Assembly (NCBI RefSeq): GCF_003600155.1
Contig: NZ_QWLD01000053.1
Location: forward strand, 1-61,511
Direction: 5' to 3'
DNA length: 61,511 bases
Source: Nesterenkonia muleiensis
GTDB taxonomy: Bacteria > Actinomycetota > Actinomycetes > Actinomycetales > Micrococcaceae
Of the stretch, positions 18,050-27,890 are shown piece by piece. A program made the translations under genes and the position numbers. Position 1 is the stretch's first letter. The number at the start of each line of letters is the position of its first letter. The notes under the pieces are model-generated. The model did not search any database, was not told the origin of the DNA, and saw nothing but the letters and a program-made list of their open reading frames with translations.

Positions 18050-19630
18050 CTACTGGGCCGAGAATCCTTTGCGCTGCATCAATGTGGTCACTGCTTCGAT
18101 GAAGGCTTCGCCGCGCTCCATGTAGGAGGCGAACTGATCCATCGACGCCGCGGCCGGTGCCAGCACCACCGCCTGCCCGGGCTGGGCGTGTTGGTCCGCT
18201 GTCTCGACTGCGCCGCGCATTGCCGCGACTCCATCATCTCCGCCGCCTGCTGATGTCACCGGCACCTGGGGGGCGTGTCGCTCAAGGCTGGAACGCAGCT
18301 GGGAAGTGTCTGTGCCAATGAGGATCACATGCCTCAGCCGTGGGGCGACCTGTTTGATCAGCGGGTCGTAGTCAACGCCTTTGGAAAGGCCTCCGGCAAT
18401 CCACACCACATCGGTGAAGCTGCTCAATGAGGCGGCTGCGGCATGGGGGTTGGTCGCCTTGGTGTCGTTGATCCATAGCACATCGTCTGCATGGGCCACC
18501 GGTTGGATGCGATGCTCTGCCGGCCGGTAGCCGCGGATCGCCTGCCGTACCGACTCAGGGGCTGCCCCTGCGGCCCGGGCCAGTGCCGCGGCGGCCAGCG
18601 CATTGGCCACCAGATGCTTCGGGGCGAGCTCTCCGAAGTCGGCACGGGTGGCCAGCTCCAGTGCCTGGTGCCGACGATTGTCCAGGAACGCCCTGTCCAC
18701 CAGGATGTCGCTGCCGTCCTCGGAACGGACCAGGCCGAGCATGGAGACATCCGGTGTCCCGGTGGTGAATCCGATGGCCCGTGCGCCGTCGACCACATCG
18801 GCCTCAGCCACCATCTGCTCAGTCGCTGCATCCTCGGCGTTGTAGATGCACGCGATCTCCGTCTGTTCGAAGATCTTGGCCTTATCGGCCCGATAGCCCG
18901 CCTGTCCGCCGTGCCAGTCCACATGGTCCTCGGCGATGTTGAGCACAGCGGCGGCCCAGGGGTTCAGCGGCTCGGTGTAGTGCAGCTGGAAGCTGGAGAG
19001 CTCCACCACCAGGGCGTCATAGCCGGCCGGGTCCCGGACAGCGTCCAAAATGGGGAGGCCGATATTGCCGCAGGCCACCGCTCGCCTGCCGTCAGCGGTG
19101 AGCATGGCCTCCAGCAGCGTCACGGTGGTGGTCTTGCCGTTGGTGCCGGTGAGCACCAGCCACTGGGGCTCTCTGGTCGCTGTGCCATCAGCCCCGGGCC
19201 GGGGCCCGAGCCGGCGGGCGAGCTGGATGTCAGACCAGACCGGGATCCCAGCCTCAGCGGCCTGTCGCATGATCGGTGAGTCCGGCCGCCATCCAGGGGA
19301 CGTGACAATGAGGTCGGGGGTCTCCCCGCCGCCGGAACCAGCCCTGAAGTGTTCGATGGTACCGGTGGCCGCCTCTCCGAAGCGGATCTTGAAATACTCG
19401 CCCCACATGGTGGTGAGGGTGGCGGCGTCGTCGTTCTTCTTCTGAGTCTCATCTCCGTCGACGACCACCACCTGAGCGCCCAGCTCGGCGAGGGTGTCCG
19501 CGGCGGAGAAGCCGGTCACCCCGAAGCCGGTGACCAGCACGCGCAGGCCGGCCCAAGGGCCGTCCCAACCGCGCAGATGCGGAAGCTCACTCACTGCGTG
19601 AGCACCCCGCTTACTCGTGGCTGCTGACAA
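18050..19630 (-). CDS. murD: UDP-MurNAc-L-Ala-D-glutamate ligase MurD
   Basis: Adds D-glutamate to UDP-MurNAc-L-alanine. 526 residues from a TTG at 19630, long for MurD, with an N-terminal Rossmann domain (RVLVTGFGVTGFSAADTLAEL), the P-loop LTGTNGKTTTV (160-170) and the C-terminal ligase domain. The start is uncertain. TTG 19630 has no clear ribosome-binding site, GTG 19594 has a weak GGGG about 10 bases upstream, and an ATG at 19638 is in another frame. The annotated start is the longest possible. Confidence 0.93.
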   Translation of the reverse strand: MSAATSKRGAHAVSELPHLRGWDGPWAGLRVLVTGFGVTGFSAADTLAELGAQVVVVDGDETQKKNDDAATLTTMWGEYFKIRFGEAATGTIEHFRAGSGGGETPDLIVTSPGWRPDSPIMRQAAEAGIPVWSDIQLARRLGPRPGADGTATREPQWLVLTGTNGKTTTVTLLEAMLTADGRRAVACGNIGLPILDAVRDPAGYDALVVELSSFQLHYTEPLNPWAAAVLNIAEDHVDWHGGQAGYRADKAKIFEQTEIACIYNAEDAATEQMVAEADVVDGARAIGFTTGTPDVSMLGLVRSEDGSDILVDRAFLDNRRHQALELATRADFGELAPKHLVANALAAAALARAAGAAPESVRQAIRGYRPAEHRIQPVAHADDVLWINDTKATNPHAAAASLSSFTDVVWIAGGLSKGVDYDPLIKQVAPRLRHVILIGTDTSQLRSSLERHAPQVPVTSAGGGDDGVAAMRGAVETADQHAQPGQAVVLAPAAASMDQFASYMERGEAFIEAVTTLMQRKGFSAQ

Positions 19631-19634
19631 CTAG

Positions 19635-20741
19635 TCATTGTGTCAGCACCCACTCGCCGTAGAAGATCGCCAGGCCCAGGCCCACTGCGAGTGCGCCGAT
19701 GATCCAGAATCTGACCACCACGGTCACCTGGGCCCAGCCGGCGAGTTCGAAATGGTGGTGCAGCGGAGTCATCTTGAACACCCGTTTGCCGCCGGTGAGC
19801 TTGAAGTAGCCGACCTGGATGATCACCGAGAGCGTGATCATCACGAACAGTCCGCCGAGGATCACGAACAGCAGCTGGGTGTGGGTGAGAATCGCGAAGC
19901 CGGCCAGCGCTCCGCCCAGGGCCAGGGAGCCGGTGTCTCCCATAAAGATCCGGGCCGGGGAGGTATTCCACCACAGGAACCCGATCAGCGCACCGGTGAT
20001 GATCGCCGCCACGGTAGCCATGTCCATGGGGTCGCGCACGCTGTAGCAGACCGCATCCACTGCACGCACTCCCCCGCAGGCCTGGTTGTGCTGCCAGATG
20101 GAGATGATGACGTAGGCGGCGGTGACCATGGCAGTGGCGCCGGCGGCCAGGCCATCGAGTCCGTCGGTGAGGTTGACCGCGTTGGTGGCCGCAGTGTTGA
20201 TCAGGTTCGCCCAGATCACGAAGACGATCCCGCCGAGCACTGTGCCCAGCACCCCGAAGTCCAGCACGGTTTCGCGGACAAAGGACACCGCGGTAGAACC
20301 AGGGGTGATGTCCTGATCATTGGGGAACTGCAGCGCCAGGACGGCGAAGAGCACACCGACGCCTCCCTGACCGGTGATCTTGGCCCAGGGGGTCAGGCCC
20401 AGGGACCTCTCCTTGGTGATCTTCGAGGCATCGTCGAAGAACCCCACCAGCCCCATACCGGCCATCAGCAGCAGCAACAACAACCCCGAGGCGGTCGGGC
20501 CGGAGGCAGCGCTGGTGGTGAGCATCAGGATGCCGTGGGTGATGCCGTAGGCGATCAGTACGGCCAGGATGATCACCGCACCACCCATGGTGGGGGTGCC
20601 GCGCTTGACGTGGTGGGTGGTGGGCCCGTCGTCACGGATGAACTGGCCATAGCCGCGCTTGACCAGGAAACGGATGAACAGCGGGGTGCCGAACAGAGTG
20701 AGGATGAGGCCCAGCGCTGCCCCGACGACGACGGCGATCAC
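19635..20741 (-). CDS. mraY: Phospho-MurNAc-pentapeptide transferase MraY
   Basis: Moves phospho-MurNAc-pentapeptide to undecaprenyl phosphate, forming lipid I. 368 residues with about ten membrane segments. Conserved catalytic motifs are visible: TPTMGG near residue 50, FFDD with D103/D104, and [12 protein letters not shown] near 190-201. Translation begins at GTG 20741 with AAAGGAACT close upstream, directly after the murF stop. Confidence 0.97.
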   Translation of the reverse strand: MIAVVVGAALGLILTLFGTPLFIRFLVKRGYGQFIRDDGPTTHHVKRGTPTMGGAVIILAVLIAYGITHGILMLTTSAASGPTASGLLLLLLMAGMGLVGFFDDASKITKERSLGLTPWAKITGQGGVGVLFAVLALQFPNDQDITPGSTAVSFVRETVLDFGVLGTVLGGIVFVIWANLINTAATNAVNLTDGLDGLAAGATAMVTAAYVIISIWQHNQACGGVRAVDAVCYSVRDPMDMATVAAIITGALIGFLWWNTSPARIFMGDTGSLALGGALAGFAILTHTQLLFVILGGLFVMITLSVIIQVGYFKLTGGKRVFKMTPLHHHFELAGWAQVTVVVRFWIIGALAVGLGLAIFYGEWVLTQ

Positions 20742-22199
20742 TCAGTTCCTTTCGTCCGTGGCCATTTTGTCACCCAAAAGTCTAAGCCCGGCAGAGTTCG
20801 ATGACTTAAACAGCACGACGTCGCCGGGCTGCAGGGCGGTGCTCAGCCAGTCCTCGGCCTCTTCCAATGAGGATACCCAGTGAACCTCCGAGCCCCAGGA
20901 CCCCTCGGCGATCGCGCCTCGGTACAGCGGGTAGGCCTCGTCTCCGACCACCAGGGTCAGGTCGATGTTCAGCCGGACCACCGTTTCGCCCACCTGATGG
21001 TGGCGCCAGGCCGAGTCGTCCCCGAGCTCCAGCATCGGTCCCAGCACAGCCACACTGCGGCGCTGGCCGCCGGTGGACTCGCCACGGGTGAGAATCGCCA
21101 GGGTGCGCAGCGCCTCCCGCATGGATTCGGGGTTCGCGTTGTAGGCATCGTTGATGACGGTGACGCCGTCGGCACGGTCAGTGCGCTCCATCCGCCACCG
21201 TGAGCTGGGCCCCAAGCCGTTGAGCCGCTCAGCGATGTCAGCCGGAGCTGCCCCGGCCCGCCAGGCGACAGCGGCGGCAGCGAGAAGATTCGTGACATGG
21301 TGTGCACCGATGAGCCCGCTGGTCACCGGGTAGGCGCTGCGGCCCTCGGCGTCGCGACCCTCAAAGATCATGGTCAGCTCAGGGCGTCCCAGAGCATCGA
21401 GCCGCATCTGATGCGCGATGACCGCATAGCTGCCCGGGGTGGAGGGCCCGCTGCTGATCCAGCTGATCGGCGCTGCGGCACGGTCGGCCATGGCAGCGAC
21501 CTGGGCGTCGTCGGCGTTGAGGATCACCTGTTGGGAGGCCAGTTCGGCCAGTTCGCCCTTGGTGGCGGCGATCTTCTCCGCTCCGCCGAACTTGCCGGCA
21601 TGGGCGGTGCCGACCATGAGCACCGCTCCGATGTCCGGACGGACCATCTCACACAGCTCACGGATATTGCCGGGGGCGTCGGCACCCATCTCGATGATCA
21701 GGTAGCGGGTGTCCAGCTCGGCTCCGAAGACGGTGAGCGGAACCCCGACCTCACCGTTGTAGGAGCCCTGGGGAGCCACGGTCTGACCCTCCGGGCGCAG
21801 CAGAGCCGCCAGCAGATCCTTGGTGGTGGTCTTGCCCGCCGAACCGGTGATGCCGATGACGGTGGTCACCGAATGCGCCCTGATCCTAGTCACGATCTCC
21901 GCTGCCAACCGGCCCATGGCGACCACGGCGTCGTCGACGATCACTGCCGGGTGGGGCTGCCCGGAGGGGGTGTCGGTTTCGCGCTCGGCGAGCACCAGCT
22001 CTGCGCCGGCAGCCAGCGCCTGGTCGATGAACCGGTGGCCGTCGGTGGTCTCACCCGGCTTGGCGATGAACAGGGCTGCGGCGCGCATGCTCCGGGAGTC
22101 GGTGTCAGCATGGGTCAGTCTCAGCTGGTCGGGGTTCTCGACCCCGCGGAGCCGGCCGGCGACGGCCTCGGCGATCTCTGCGGCTGTCAAAGCGATCAT
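20742..22199 (-). CDS. murF: UDP-MurNAc-tripeptide-D-Ala-D-Ala ligase MurF
   Basis: Adds D-Ala-D-Ala to complete the pentapeptide. 485 residues; N-terminal MurF domain with DSRSMRAAALFIA, central ATPase with P-loop ITGSAGKTTTKD (117-128), and C-terminal domain with NDAYNANPESM, which is diagnostic for MurF. The ATG overlaps the murE stop by 4 bases. Confidence 0.97.
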   Translation of the reverse strand: MIALTAAEIAEAVAGRLRGVENPDQLRLTHADTDSRSMRAAALFIAKPGETTDGHRFIDQALAAGAELVLAERETDTPSGQPHPAVIVDDAVVAMGRLAAEIVTRIRAHSVTTVIGITGSAGKTTTKDLLAALLRPEGQTVAPQGSYNGEVGVPLTVFGAELDTRYLIIEMGADAPGNIRELCEMVRPDIGAVLMVGTAHAGKFGGAEKIAATKGELAELASQQVILNADDAQVAAMADRAAAPISWISSGPSTPGSYAVIAHQMRLDALGRPELTMIFEGRDAEGRSAYPVTSGLIGAHHVTNLLAAAAVAWRAGAAPADIAERLNGLGPSSRWRMERTDRADGVTVINDAYNANPESMREALRTLAILTRGESTGGQRRSVAVLGPMLELGDDSAWRHHQVGETVVRLNIDLTLVVGDEAYPLYRGAIAEGSWGSEVHWVSSLEEAEDWLSTALQPGDVVLFKSSNSAGLRLLGDKMATDERN

Positions 22200-23812
22200 C
22201 GGCCGCCCCCGGACAGCGTGGTGAATCCGTGGGCCCTCAGCGCACGGGCCAGCTCGGCCCGGTCATCAATGTCCACCCGGGTTCCGGCAAGGTCTTGGTG
22301 GTCCTCATGACCGCGGCCGGCCAGCAGGATGGTGTCCTGGGCCTCCGCGGCGGCCACAGCGGCGCGGATCGCCTCCTGCCGCGGCGAGATCTCCTGCAGT
22401 TCAGTGGTGAGATCACCGGTGGCAACGGCGTCGCGGGCTCCTTCAAGCAGCCCCGCGCGGATATCGGCGGGGTCCTCCCCGTGGGGGTCGTCATCGCTGA
22501 TGATCACATGGTCGGCCATCCGCACCGCGATCGCTCCCATGGTGGGACGCTTGGTGACGTCCCGCTCCCCTGCGGCCCCGATGACCAGGATGAGTCTGCC
22601 CTCCGGCCTGCGGACGGCCTCCAGGGCCCGGATCATCGCATCTGGGTTATGGGCGAAGTCCACGATGGCCGCCGGCTGCTCGGCGATGACCTGCATCCGG
22701 CCCGGGACCTGGATGTGGAAGGGGTGGGCGGTCTCCAGTGCGGTGACCACATCGGCCCGGGTGAAGTCCTGGGTGCGCTTGGTGTTCGAGGCTGCCTCGA
22801 GCACCATCACCGAAGCCAGGGCGGCATTGGAGATGTTGAACCCGCCGGGCAGCGCCGTCGAGGTGCGGATCCGCTCCCGGGTGTGCCGGTTGACCAGGGT
22901 GAAAGCACTGCCCAGACCGCTGCTCTCCACCTCCACGACCTCCCAGTGGGCCTGCGTGGGCTGTCCGGTGGTGGCCAGGGTGACCACTTCCCCGGTGGCT
23001 TCGGCGGCCATCTGGTGACCGGCGGCGTCGTCCACGGTGATCACCGAGATCCGGGTCCTGGCTCTGCGGAACAGATCGGCCTTGGCCGCGAAGTAGGCCT
23101 CCATGGTCCGGTGCAGGTCCAGGTGGTCCTGGGTCAGGTTGGTGAACCCTGCGACGTCGTAGTAGAGACCGGAGATCCGCTGATAGCTGATGGCGTGGGA
23201 GGAGACCTCCATCGCCGCGGCCGCCACGCCCTTCTCCCGGAAGGAGTGCATCAGCTGATGCAGGGCGACCGCCTCCGGCGTGGTCATGTCCGAGGCGATG
23301 CGCTCTTCACCGGCGGCGATCTCGATGGTGCCGATCAGCCCTGTCTTACGCCCCTTGGGGCTCAGCAGAGTGCTCAGCAGCGAACGCAGGAAGTAGGTGG
23401 TGGTGGTCTTCCCGTTGGTGCCGGTGACCCCAAACAGCGCGGGGTCGGAGGTGGCGGTGGTGCCGTAGATGGCCGCCGCGGCCGGACCGGCGGCGTCACG
23501 GACGCCGTCGACCTCGATGACCGGGATCCGGTAGCCGGCGGCGTCCCTGACTTTGACCACGCCGGCGGGATCGGTGAGCACGGCGGCGGCACCGCGCTCC
23601 AGCACCTCGCCCATGAAATCCGCACCGTGGGCCCGGGAGCCGGTGACGGCCACGAACAGGTTCCCCGGCTCCACCAGCTGAGGGCTCATCACCGCACCGG
23701 TGAGTTCCACACGGTCAGCGGACTCGGTGACCGGGGTCAGGATGGGGTCATACCCTGAGGCGCGCAGTTGCTCAGTCAAGGTGCCGACGCTCGCGGTCGT
23801 CGCACCTACCAC
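22196..23812 (-). CDS. murE: UDP-MurNAc-dipeptide ligase MurE, probably L-lysine type
   Basis: Adds the third, cross-linking residue to the stem peptide. 538 residues with P-loop GVTGTNGKTTTTYF (128-141). The specificity motif that reads DNPR in meso-diaminopimelate enzymes reads D441-D442-P443-H444 here (ISDDDPHGEDP). The missing arginine argues against diaminopimelate and for L-lysine, as in Micrococcaceae. GTG start at 23812, overlapping the ftsI stop by 7 bases. Confidence 0.95.
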   Translation of the reverse strand: MVGATTASVGTLTEQLRASGYDPILTPVTESADRVELTGAVMSPQLVEPGNLFVAVTGSRAHGADFMGEVLERGAAAVLTDPAGVVKVRDAAGYRIPVIEVDGVRDAAGPAAAAIYGTTATSDPALFGVTGTNGKTTTTYFLRSLLSTLLSPKGRKTGLIGTIEIAAGEERIASDMTTPEAVALHQLMHSFREKGVAAAAMEVSSHAISYQRISGLYYDVAGFTNLTQDHLDLHRTMEAYFAAKADLFRRARTRISVITVDDAAGHQMAAEATGEVVTLATTGQPTQAHWEVVEVESSGLGSAFTLVNRHTRERIRTSTALPGGFNISNAALASVMVLEAASNTKRTQDFTRADVVTALETAHPFHIQVPGRMQVIAEQPAAIVDFAHNPDAMIRALEAVRRPEGRLILVIGAAGERDVTKRPTMGAIAVRMADHVIISDDDPHGEDPADIRAGLLEGARDAVATGDLTTELQEISPRQEAIRAAVAAAEAQDTILLAGRGHEDHQDLAGTRVDIDDRAELARALRAHGFTTLSGGGR

Positions 23813-25581
23813 GGATAGTCCTGCCGTTCGCCCACGAATCCATCATAGGACTCGGACTCGGCTTCAGAGGGCGGGACGTCATAGCCGGCCAGGGTGTGGC
23901 TCATGATCTCGGTGAAGGCATCGGTCAGATCCCAGTCCCCGAACCTACCTTCGGGTCGGTGCACGGTGATCGAGACCAGGAACTGCGGGTCGTCCAACGG
24001 CGCTAGACCTACAAAATTCACGGTGTAGCCGTCGAAACCGCCGGCGGCACCGGCGGCCTCGGCCGTGCCGGTCTTGCCGCCGACCCGGTACCCGTCGATC
24101 TCCGCGTCCATCGCGGAGCCGTAGTCGACCACGCCTTCCATCAGCTTGAGCATCTCCTCGGACGTCTCGGCGGAGAAGATCTGCTCCGGCTCAGCGGAGA
24201 CCGGATGCTCCTCCCCGTCGGGGTCGACATAGGCGTCGACGATCCGCAGCGGATGCTTGATCCCGTCATTGGCGATCATCTGGTAGAGCTGGACATTGTG
24301 CAGCACACTGCCGGTGTAGCCCTGGCCGAACTGGGTGGTCAGAGGCTGGCGGCGGTCCCACTCCTGAAGCGGGCGGAGAATCGACTGGCCTTCGATCCCC
24401 AGCCCGATGTCAATGGGCTCACCATAACCGACCTTGCGGAGGTAGTCGTAGCGGGTCTGCTCATCCAGCTGATTGCCGATCATCACTGTGCCGGTGTTGT
24501 AGGAGCGGGCGTAGATTCCCGCGGCAGTCATCTGGTAGTCGCTATGCGTGCGCGCGTTGCGGATCGATTCACCGTCCACAGTCATCCGATAGGGCACCGT
24601 GAACTCCGATTCCGGTCCGACCACACCCTCCTCCAGTGCTGCGGCAAAAGTCACCGACTTACCTCCGGAGCCCGGTTCGAAGTCCTGGGTCAGCGCCAGC
24701 GGCCGGCGGAACAGCTCATCGGTGTCTCCGGGGTCGGTGGGGTCCACCGTTTCGGAGTCGGCCATGGCGAGGATCTCCCCCTCACTGCCCTCACGCAGGT
24801 CCACCACCGTGGCGTTGCCCCATTGGGCGTTGTACTCATTGGCCTTCTCCGCGATGGCCTCCTGGGCGAACCACTGAAGGTCCTGGTCCACAGTCAGCCG
24901 CACGTCCTGGCCGTCGACTGCGGGGATTTCCTCGTAGGTGGCGGTGGGAATGCGCACGCCATCGGCCCCGACTTCGTAGATCCGCTCCCCGGACTCACCG
25001 GTGAGAGCGTCGTTGGCCACCGACTCCATACCCTCCAGCGGGCCGTCGGACCCTACGAAGCCGACGATGGAACCGGCCACAGGTCCGGCAGGATAGGTGC
25101 GCTCGGAGACCGGTTCGGCGTAGACGCCGGGTATCCCGAGCTCCATGATGCGCTGGTGCACCTCCGGAGTGACGTTGCGGGCGATCACCGAATAATGGGT
25201 GTCCTCATCGTCCAGTCGGTCCAGAATGTCCGCTGAATCTGCCTCGAGCAGCTCAGCAAGCTCCCCTGCGGTCTGCTCCAGGGTCACCGGGCGCTGCAGG
25301 CCCAGGTCGGCATCGGCCACGGTGTACTCCCCGGTCAGTCTGGGATCGGCCACGATGTCGTATCTGTCGGCGCTGCCAGCCATGAGTCTGCCCTGGGAGT
25401 CCAGAATGTCTCCGCGCGCGGCCGGCAGCTCCACGGCGTGCAGCCGGTTTGACACCGCCTGTTGGGCATGACCGGCCGGGTCAAGACCCTGGATGTGGAA
25501 CAGCCGCCCGCCGAGCACCACCAGCATCGCCAGCATGATCGCCAGGCCGATGCGCATCCGCAGCGAGAGTGTTCGCGCCAT
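23806..25581 (-). CDS. ftsI: Septal transpeptidase FtsI (class B PBP)
   Basis: Cross-links septal peptidoglycan; the membrane-bound partner of FtsW. 591 residues: one N-terminal membrane segment (about 8-24), PBP dimerisation domain, transpeptidase domain with the three active-site motifs S305-G-G-K308, S360-Y-N362 and K503-T-G505. The first motif is SGGK inside FEPGSGGKSVTF. No PASTA repeats follow. Lies 21 bases downstream of the ftsL stop. Confidence 0.96.
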   Translation of the reverse strand: MARTLSLRMRIGLAIMLAMLVVLGGRLFHIQGLDPAGHAQQAVSNRLHAVELPAARGDILDSQGRLMAGSADRYDIVADPRLTGEYTVADADLGLQRPVTLEQTAGELAELLEADSADILDRLDDEDTHYSVIARNVTPEVHQRIMELGIPGVYAEPVSERTYPAGPVAGSIVGFVGSDGPLEGMESVANDALTGESGERIYEVGADGVRIPTATYEEIPAVDGQDVRLTVDQDLQWFAQEAIAEKANEYNAQWGNATVVDLREGSEGEILAMADSETVDPTDPGDTDELFRRPLALTQDFEPGSGGKSVTFAAALEEGVVGPESEFTVPYRMTVDGESIRNARTHSDYQMTAAGIYARSYNTGTVMIGNQLDEQTRYDYLRKVGYGEPIDIGLGIEGQSILRPLQEWDRRQPLTTQFGQGYTGSVLHNVQLYQMIANDGIKHPLRIVDAYVDPDGEEHPVSAEPEQIFSAETSEEMLKLMEGVVDYGSAMDAEIDGYRVGGKTGTAEAAGAAGGFDGYTVNFVGLAPLDDPQFLVSITVHRPEGRFGDWDLTDAFTEIMSHTLAGYDVPPSEAESESYDGFVGERQDYPW

Positions 25582-25602
25582 GGGTGCGTCCTCCTTGCGG
25601 TC

Positions 25603-26220
25603 TCAGTCGGTCAGGTCGGGGGCTGGGATGGTTCCGCCGTTGAGGGCGGAGGCGGAGTCTGGGGCCGTTCCCGCGGCACCGGCATCATTCTCCCCCGCCG
25701 AGCTCTGCATCAGCGTGTGCAACGCGCCGGCCCCGAGAAGTCCGCTGGGGGCGCCCTCGGCCTGCTGGGCGACATCGCTGGCTGAGAGATCCGGACCGGT
25801 GTAGGCCGGAGCCCCCACAAAGCTGGAGGGAACGCTGGAGCTGGAGGCCGCCTCGGCCTCGCTGACAATGTGCCCACTGTCGAGGTCGAAGGTCCCGGCG
25901 GAGGCTGGCATCACCATGCCCACCGTCACTGCCGAGTTGGACAGCGCCTGCGGTGACTCCAGGAACTGGACCTGCTGGGTCAGCGCCTGGTTCTGGTGGA
26001 CCAGGTCTCGGTGCTCATTGGTCATCTGCACCACCTGGTACTGCGAGTTGGCCACGTGGATGTTGACGGCCAGGACAGCGCCGAGGGCGATCAGCAGCAG
26101 CAGGAGCACCCCGGCGATGAGCCCGCGTTGTCGGCGCCGCACCTTGGGAAGCGCGGTCAAAGACGGCTTGCGGGACGCGCTCGGGGCGGGCCTGAGGTCC
26201 GCGACGGGAAGAACGCTCAC
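25603..26220 (-). CDS. ftsL: FtsL-like divisome protein
   Basis: A 205-residue bitopic protein between rsmH and ftsI, the position of ftsL. It has a basic cytoplasmic stretch (KVRRRQRG), one membrane segment (about 33-53), and a short extracytoplasmic coiled coil ([27 protein letters not shown]). A disordered Ala/Ser/Gly-rich tail of about 100 residues follows. FtsL sequences are poorly conserved, so the call rests on topology and location. The long tail is not part of the core family. Confidence 0.8.
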   Translation of the reverse strand: MSVLPVADLRPAPSASRKPSLTALPKVRRRQRGLIAGVLLLLLIALGAVLAVNIHVANSQYQVVQMTNEHRDLVHQNQALTQQVQFLESPQALSNSAVTVGMVMPASAGTFDLDSGHIVSEAEAASSSSVPSSFVGAPAYTGPDLSASDVAQQAEGAPSGLLGAGALHTLMQSSAGENDAGAAGTAPDSASALNGGTIPAPDLTD

Positions 26221-27218
26221 GGGGTGCTCCTTGCCATTGACCTGATCTTTTCGGCGGCCCGCAGCTTCGCGGAGGCGGCCCGCGGGTTCGCGGCGATCTC
26301 CTCCGCGCTGGGCGGCTCGGCTCCGCGCAGCAGGGGCCTGAACGTCGGTTTGTGCTCGTCGAGCTCGACCGGGAGCCCGGCGGGGGCCGAGGAGGTGGTG
26401 CGCGCCCCGATCGCCCGTTTGACGATCCGGTCCTCCAGGGAGTGGTAGGACAGGACGACGACGGCCCCGCCGACCGCCACAGCGTCCAGCGCCGCCGGGA
26501 TGGCCCGCTCGAGCACTTCGAGCTCACGGTTCACCGCGATCCGGATGGCTTGGAAGCTGCGCTTAGCCGGATGCCCGCCGGTCCGTTTGGCCGCCGCGGG
26601 AACCGCGGAGTCGATCACCGCAGCCAGCTGGGCAGTGGTGGTCAGCGGCTGGGTGTCTCGCGCCCGCACGATGGCTGCGGCGATCCGGCCGGAGAAACGC
26701 TCCTCACCGTATTTGGAGAGGATGCCCTTGAGCTGCGGCTCGGTGATCTCGGCCAGCAGCTCGGCGGCGGTGGGGTCCTGCGAATCCACTGCGGAATCCA
26801 TCCGCATATCCAGAGGGGCATCGTAGGAGTAGGCGAAGCCGCGTTCCACCTCGTCCAGCTGCAGTGAGGAGACGCCGAGGTCGAACAGCACCCCGGCCAG
26901 AACCTCGTTCTCACCCAGTTGGGCGGCGAGCTCGCCGATGGAGTCATAGACAGCCCGCACCCCCCGGAACCTCGGGCCGAAGCGCTGCAGCCGCTGGCCG
27001 GCGATCTGCAGAGCCTGGGGGTCCCGGTCGATACCGAGCACGGTGGCCTCCGGCACAGCTTCCAGCAACGCCTGGGTGTGCCCGCCCATACCTAGGGTGG
27101 CGTCGATGATCACCGGGGTGGCGGCGTCGCCCACTGTGCGGCAGGCCTCAGCAAGCAACTGGGTGCAGCGTTCCATCAGCACCGGGATGTGCTTCTCTGC
27201 TGCCTCCTGCGTGCTCAT
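26217..27218 (-). CDS. rsmH: 16S rRNA (cytosine1402-N4)-methyltransferase RsmH
   Basis: Methylates C1402 in the ribosomal P site (older name mraW). 333 residues. Family signatures: HIPVLMERC near the N terminus, [14 protein letters not shown] (SAM motif), [27 protein letters not shown], and a C-terminal [16 protein letters not shown] chose ATG 27218, which has GGAGG 5 bases upstream; the GTG at 27224 would overlap that site. A probable mraW-type structured RNA lies in the leader. Confidence 0.96.
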   Translation of the reverse strand: MSTQEAAEKHIPVLMERCTQLLAEACRTVGDAATPVIIDATLGMGGHTQALLEAVPEATVLGIDRDPQALQIAGQRLQRFGPRFRGVRAVYDSIGELAAQLGENEVLAGVLFDLGVSSLQLDEVERGFAYSYDAPLDMRMDSAVDSQDPTAAELLAEITEPQLKGILSKYGEERFSGRIAAAIVRARDTQPLTTTAQLAAVIDSAVPAAAKRTGGHPAKRSFQAIRIAVNRELEVLERAIPAALDAVAVGGAVVVLSYHSLEDRIVKRAIGARTTSSAPAGLPVELDEHKPTFRPLLRGAEPPSAEEIAANPRAASAKLRAAEKIRSMARSTP

Positions 27219-27261
27219 CGTCACCTCCGCGCTTGAGCCTCAGACACCGTCTGGACGACTT

Positions 27262-27365
27262 CGGCCCTTGAATCTGCTCCCCCACCGGAGGGGCAGGCCG
27301 CCTGACATCGGGGAAGTGACGTCAGGATTCCCGCAGCTCCGGTAAGGAGGCTCATTCAAGGGCCG
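27262..27365 (-). ncRNA. Candidate mraW RNA motif in the rsmH leader
   Basis: CGGCCCTTGAAT at 27262-27273 and its perfect complement at 27354-27365 form a 12-bp outer stem. It encloses three smaller hairpins: CTGC...GCAG with an inner CCCC/GGGG at 27274-27296, CCTGAC/GTCAGG at 27301-27326, and CTCC/GGAG at 27337-27349. The whole multi-branch element fits between the mraZ stop and the rsmH ribosome-binding site. A conserved actinobacterial structure called the mraW RNA motif is known at exactly this place. The identity is from memory of its location and general form, not from a covariance search. Confidence 0.7.
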
Positions 27366-27376
27366 GTATTGAGTTC

Positions 27377-27808
27377 TCAGAAGAGGCCGGGGATGGCTTC
27401 TTCGTCAGTGGAGGAGAATTCTGATTCTTTCTCCTCCAGATAGGTGTTCCAGGCCGCGGAGTCCCAGATCTCAGCGCGGTCACCCGCGCCGATGACTGTC
27501 ACCTCACGGTCCAGTCCCGCGTACTCCCGCAGCCCGGGCGGGATGGTGATCCGCCCCTGCTTGTCCGGGGACTCGTCCGAGGCCCCGGAGAGGAACACGC
27601 GAATGTAGTCACGTGCCTGACGGGAGGTCAGTGGCGCCTGCCGCATCTGTGCGTGCACTGCCGCGAACTGATCAGTGCTGAACACGTAGATACAGCGTTC
27701 CTGCCCACGGGTGAGAACCAGCCCATCTGCGAGCTCGTCCCGGTATTTCGCCGGCAGGATCAGGCGGCCCTTCTCGTCCAAGCGAGGGGTGTAGGTGCCG
27801 AGAAACAT
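27377..27808 (-). CDS. mraZ: MraZ regulator of the dcw cluster
   Basis: DNA-binding protein with two tandem SpoVT/AbrB-like halves, 143 residues, a normal length. First half [26 protein letters not shown]; second half [18 protein letters not shown]; both carry the D(E/K)(K/Q)GR motif. MraZ binds repeats in its own promoter; matching boxes are visible at 27861-27890. First gene of the cluster. The acidic C-terminal extension ([19 protein letters not shown]) is common in actinobacteria. Confidence 0.96.
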   Translation of the reverse strand: MFLGTYTPRLDEKGRLILPAKYRDELADGLVLTRGQERCIYVFSTDQFAAVHAQMRQAPLTSRQARDYIRVFLSGASDESPDKQGRITIPPGLREYAGLDREVTVIGAGDRAEIWDSAAWNTYLEEKESEFSSTDEEAIPGLF

Positions 27809-27860
27809 GGCGCCTTCTCCTTCGCTCAGCCGATCAGGTCCACTGTTCGCCCATCGCGCT

Positions 27861-27890
27861 CCACTTTACTCCACTTTCCCCCACTTTCCA
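27861..27890 (-). promoter_or_regulatory. MraZ boxes upstream of mraZ
   Basis: Three consecutive 10-bp units on the minus strand each contain AAAGTGG, at 27881-27890, 27871-27880 and 27861-27870. A weaker ATGGG/AGTGG pair continues the 10-bp period to about 27842. Arrays of GTGG-type boxes at one-turn spacing are the known MraZ operator. They lie 53-82 bases upstream of the mraZ start, consistent with autoregulation. Confidence 0.8.

Noticed and set aside
16725-18125. 466-residue open frame on the plus strand
   Set aside because: Antisense to ftsW and the end of murD; low-complexity His/Gln/Asp/Gly composition typical of the complement of membrane-protein codons.
19591-19638. ATG overlapping the mraY stop as the murD start
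   Set aside because: The ATGA overlap is attractive, but that ATG opens a 15-codon frame different from the murD frame, ending at a stop codon.
22229-23758. 509-residue open frame on the plus strand
   Set aside because: Antisense to murE over almost its whole length; His/Gly/Asp-rich composition with no motif.
24205-25236. 343-residue open frame on the plus strand
   Set aside because: Antisense to ftsI; no recognisable domain.
27842-27890. Short regular repeats as a CRISPR array
   Set aside because: Units of 10 bp with no spacers, in the mraZ promoter; they are MraZ boxes. No CRISPR array was seen anywhere in the window.
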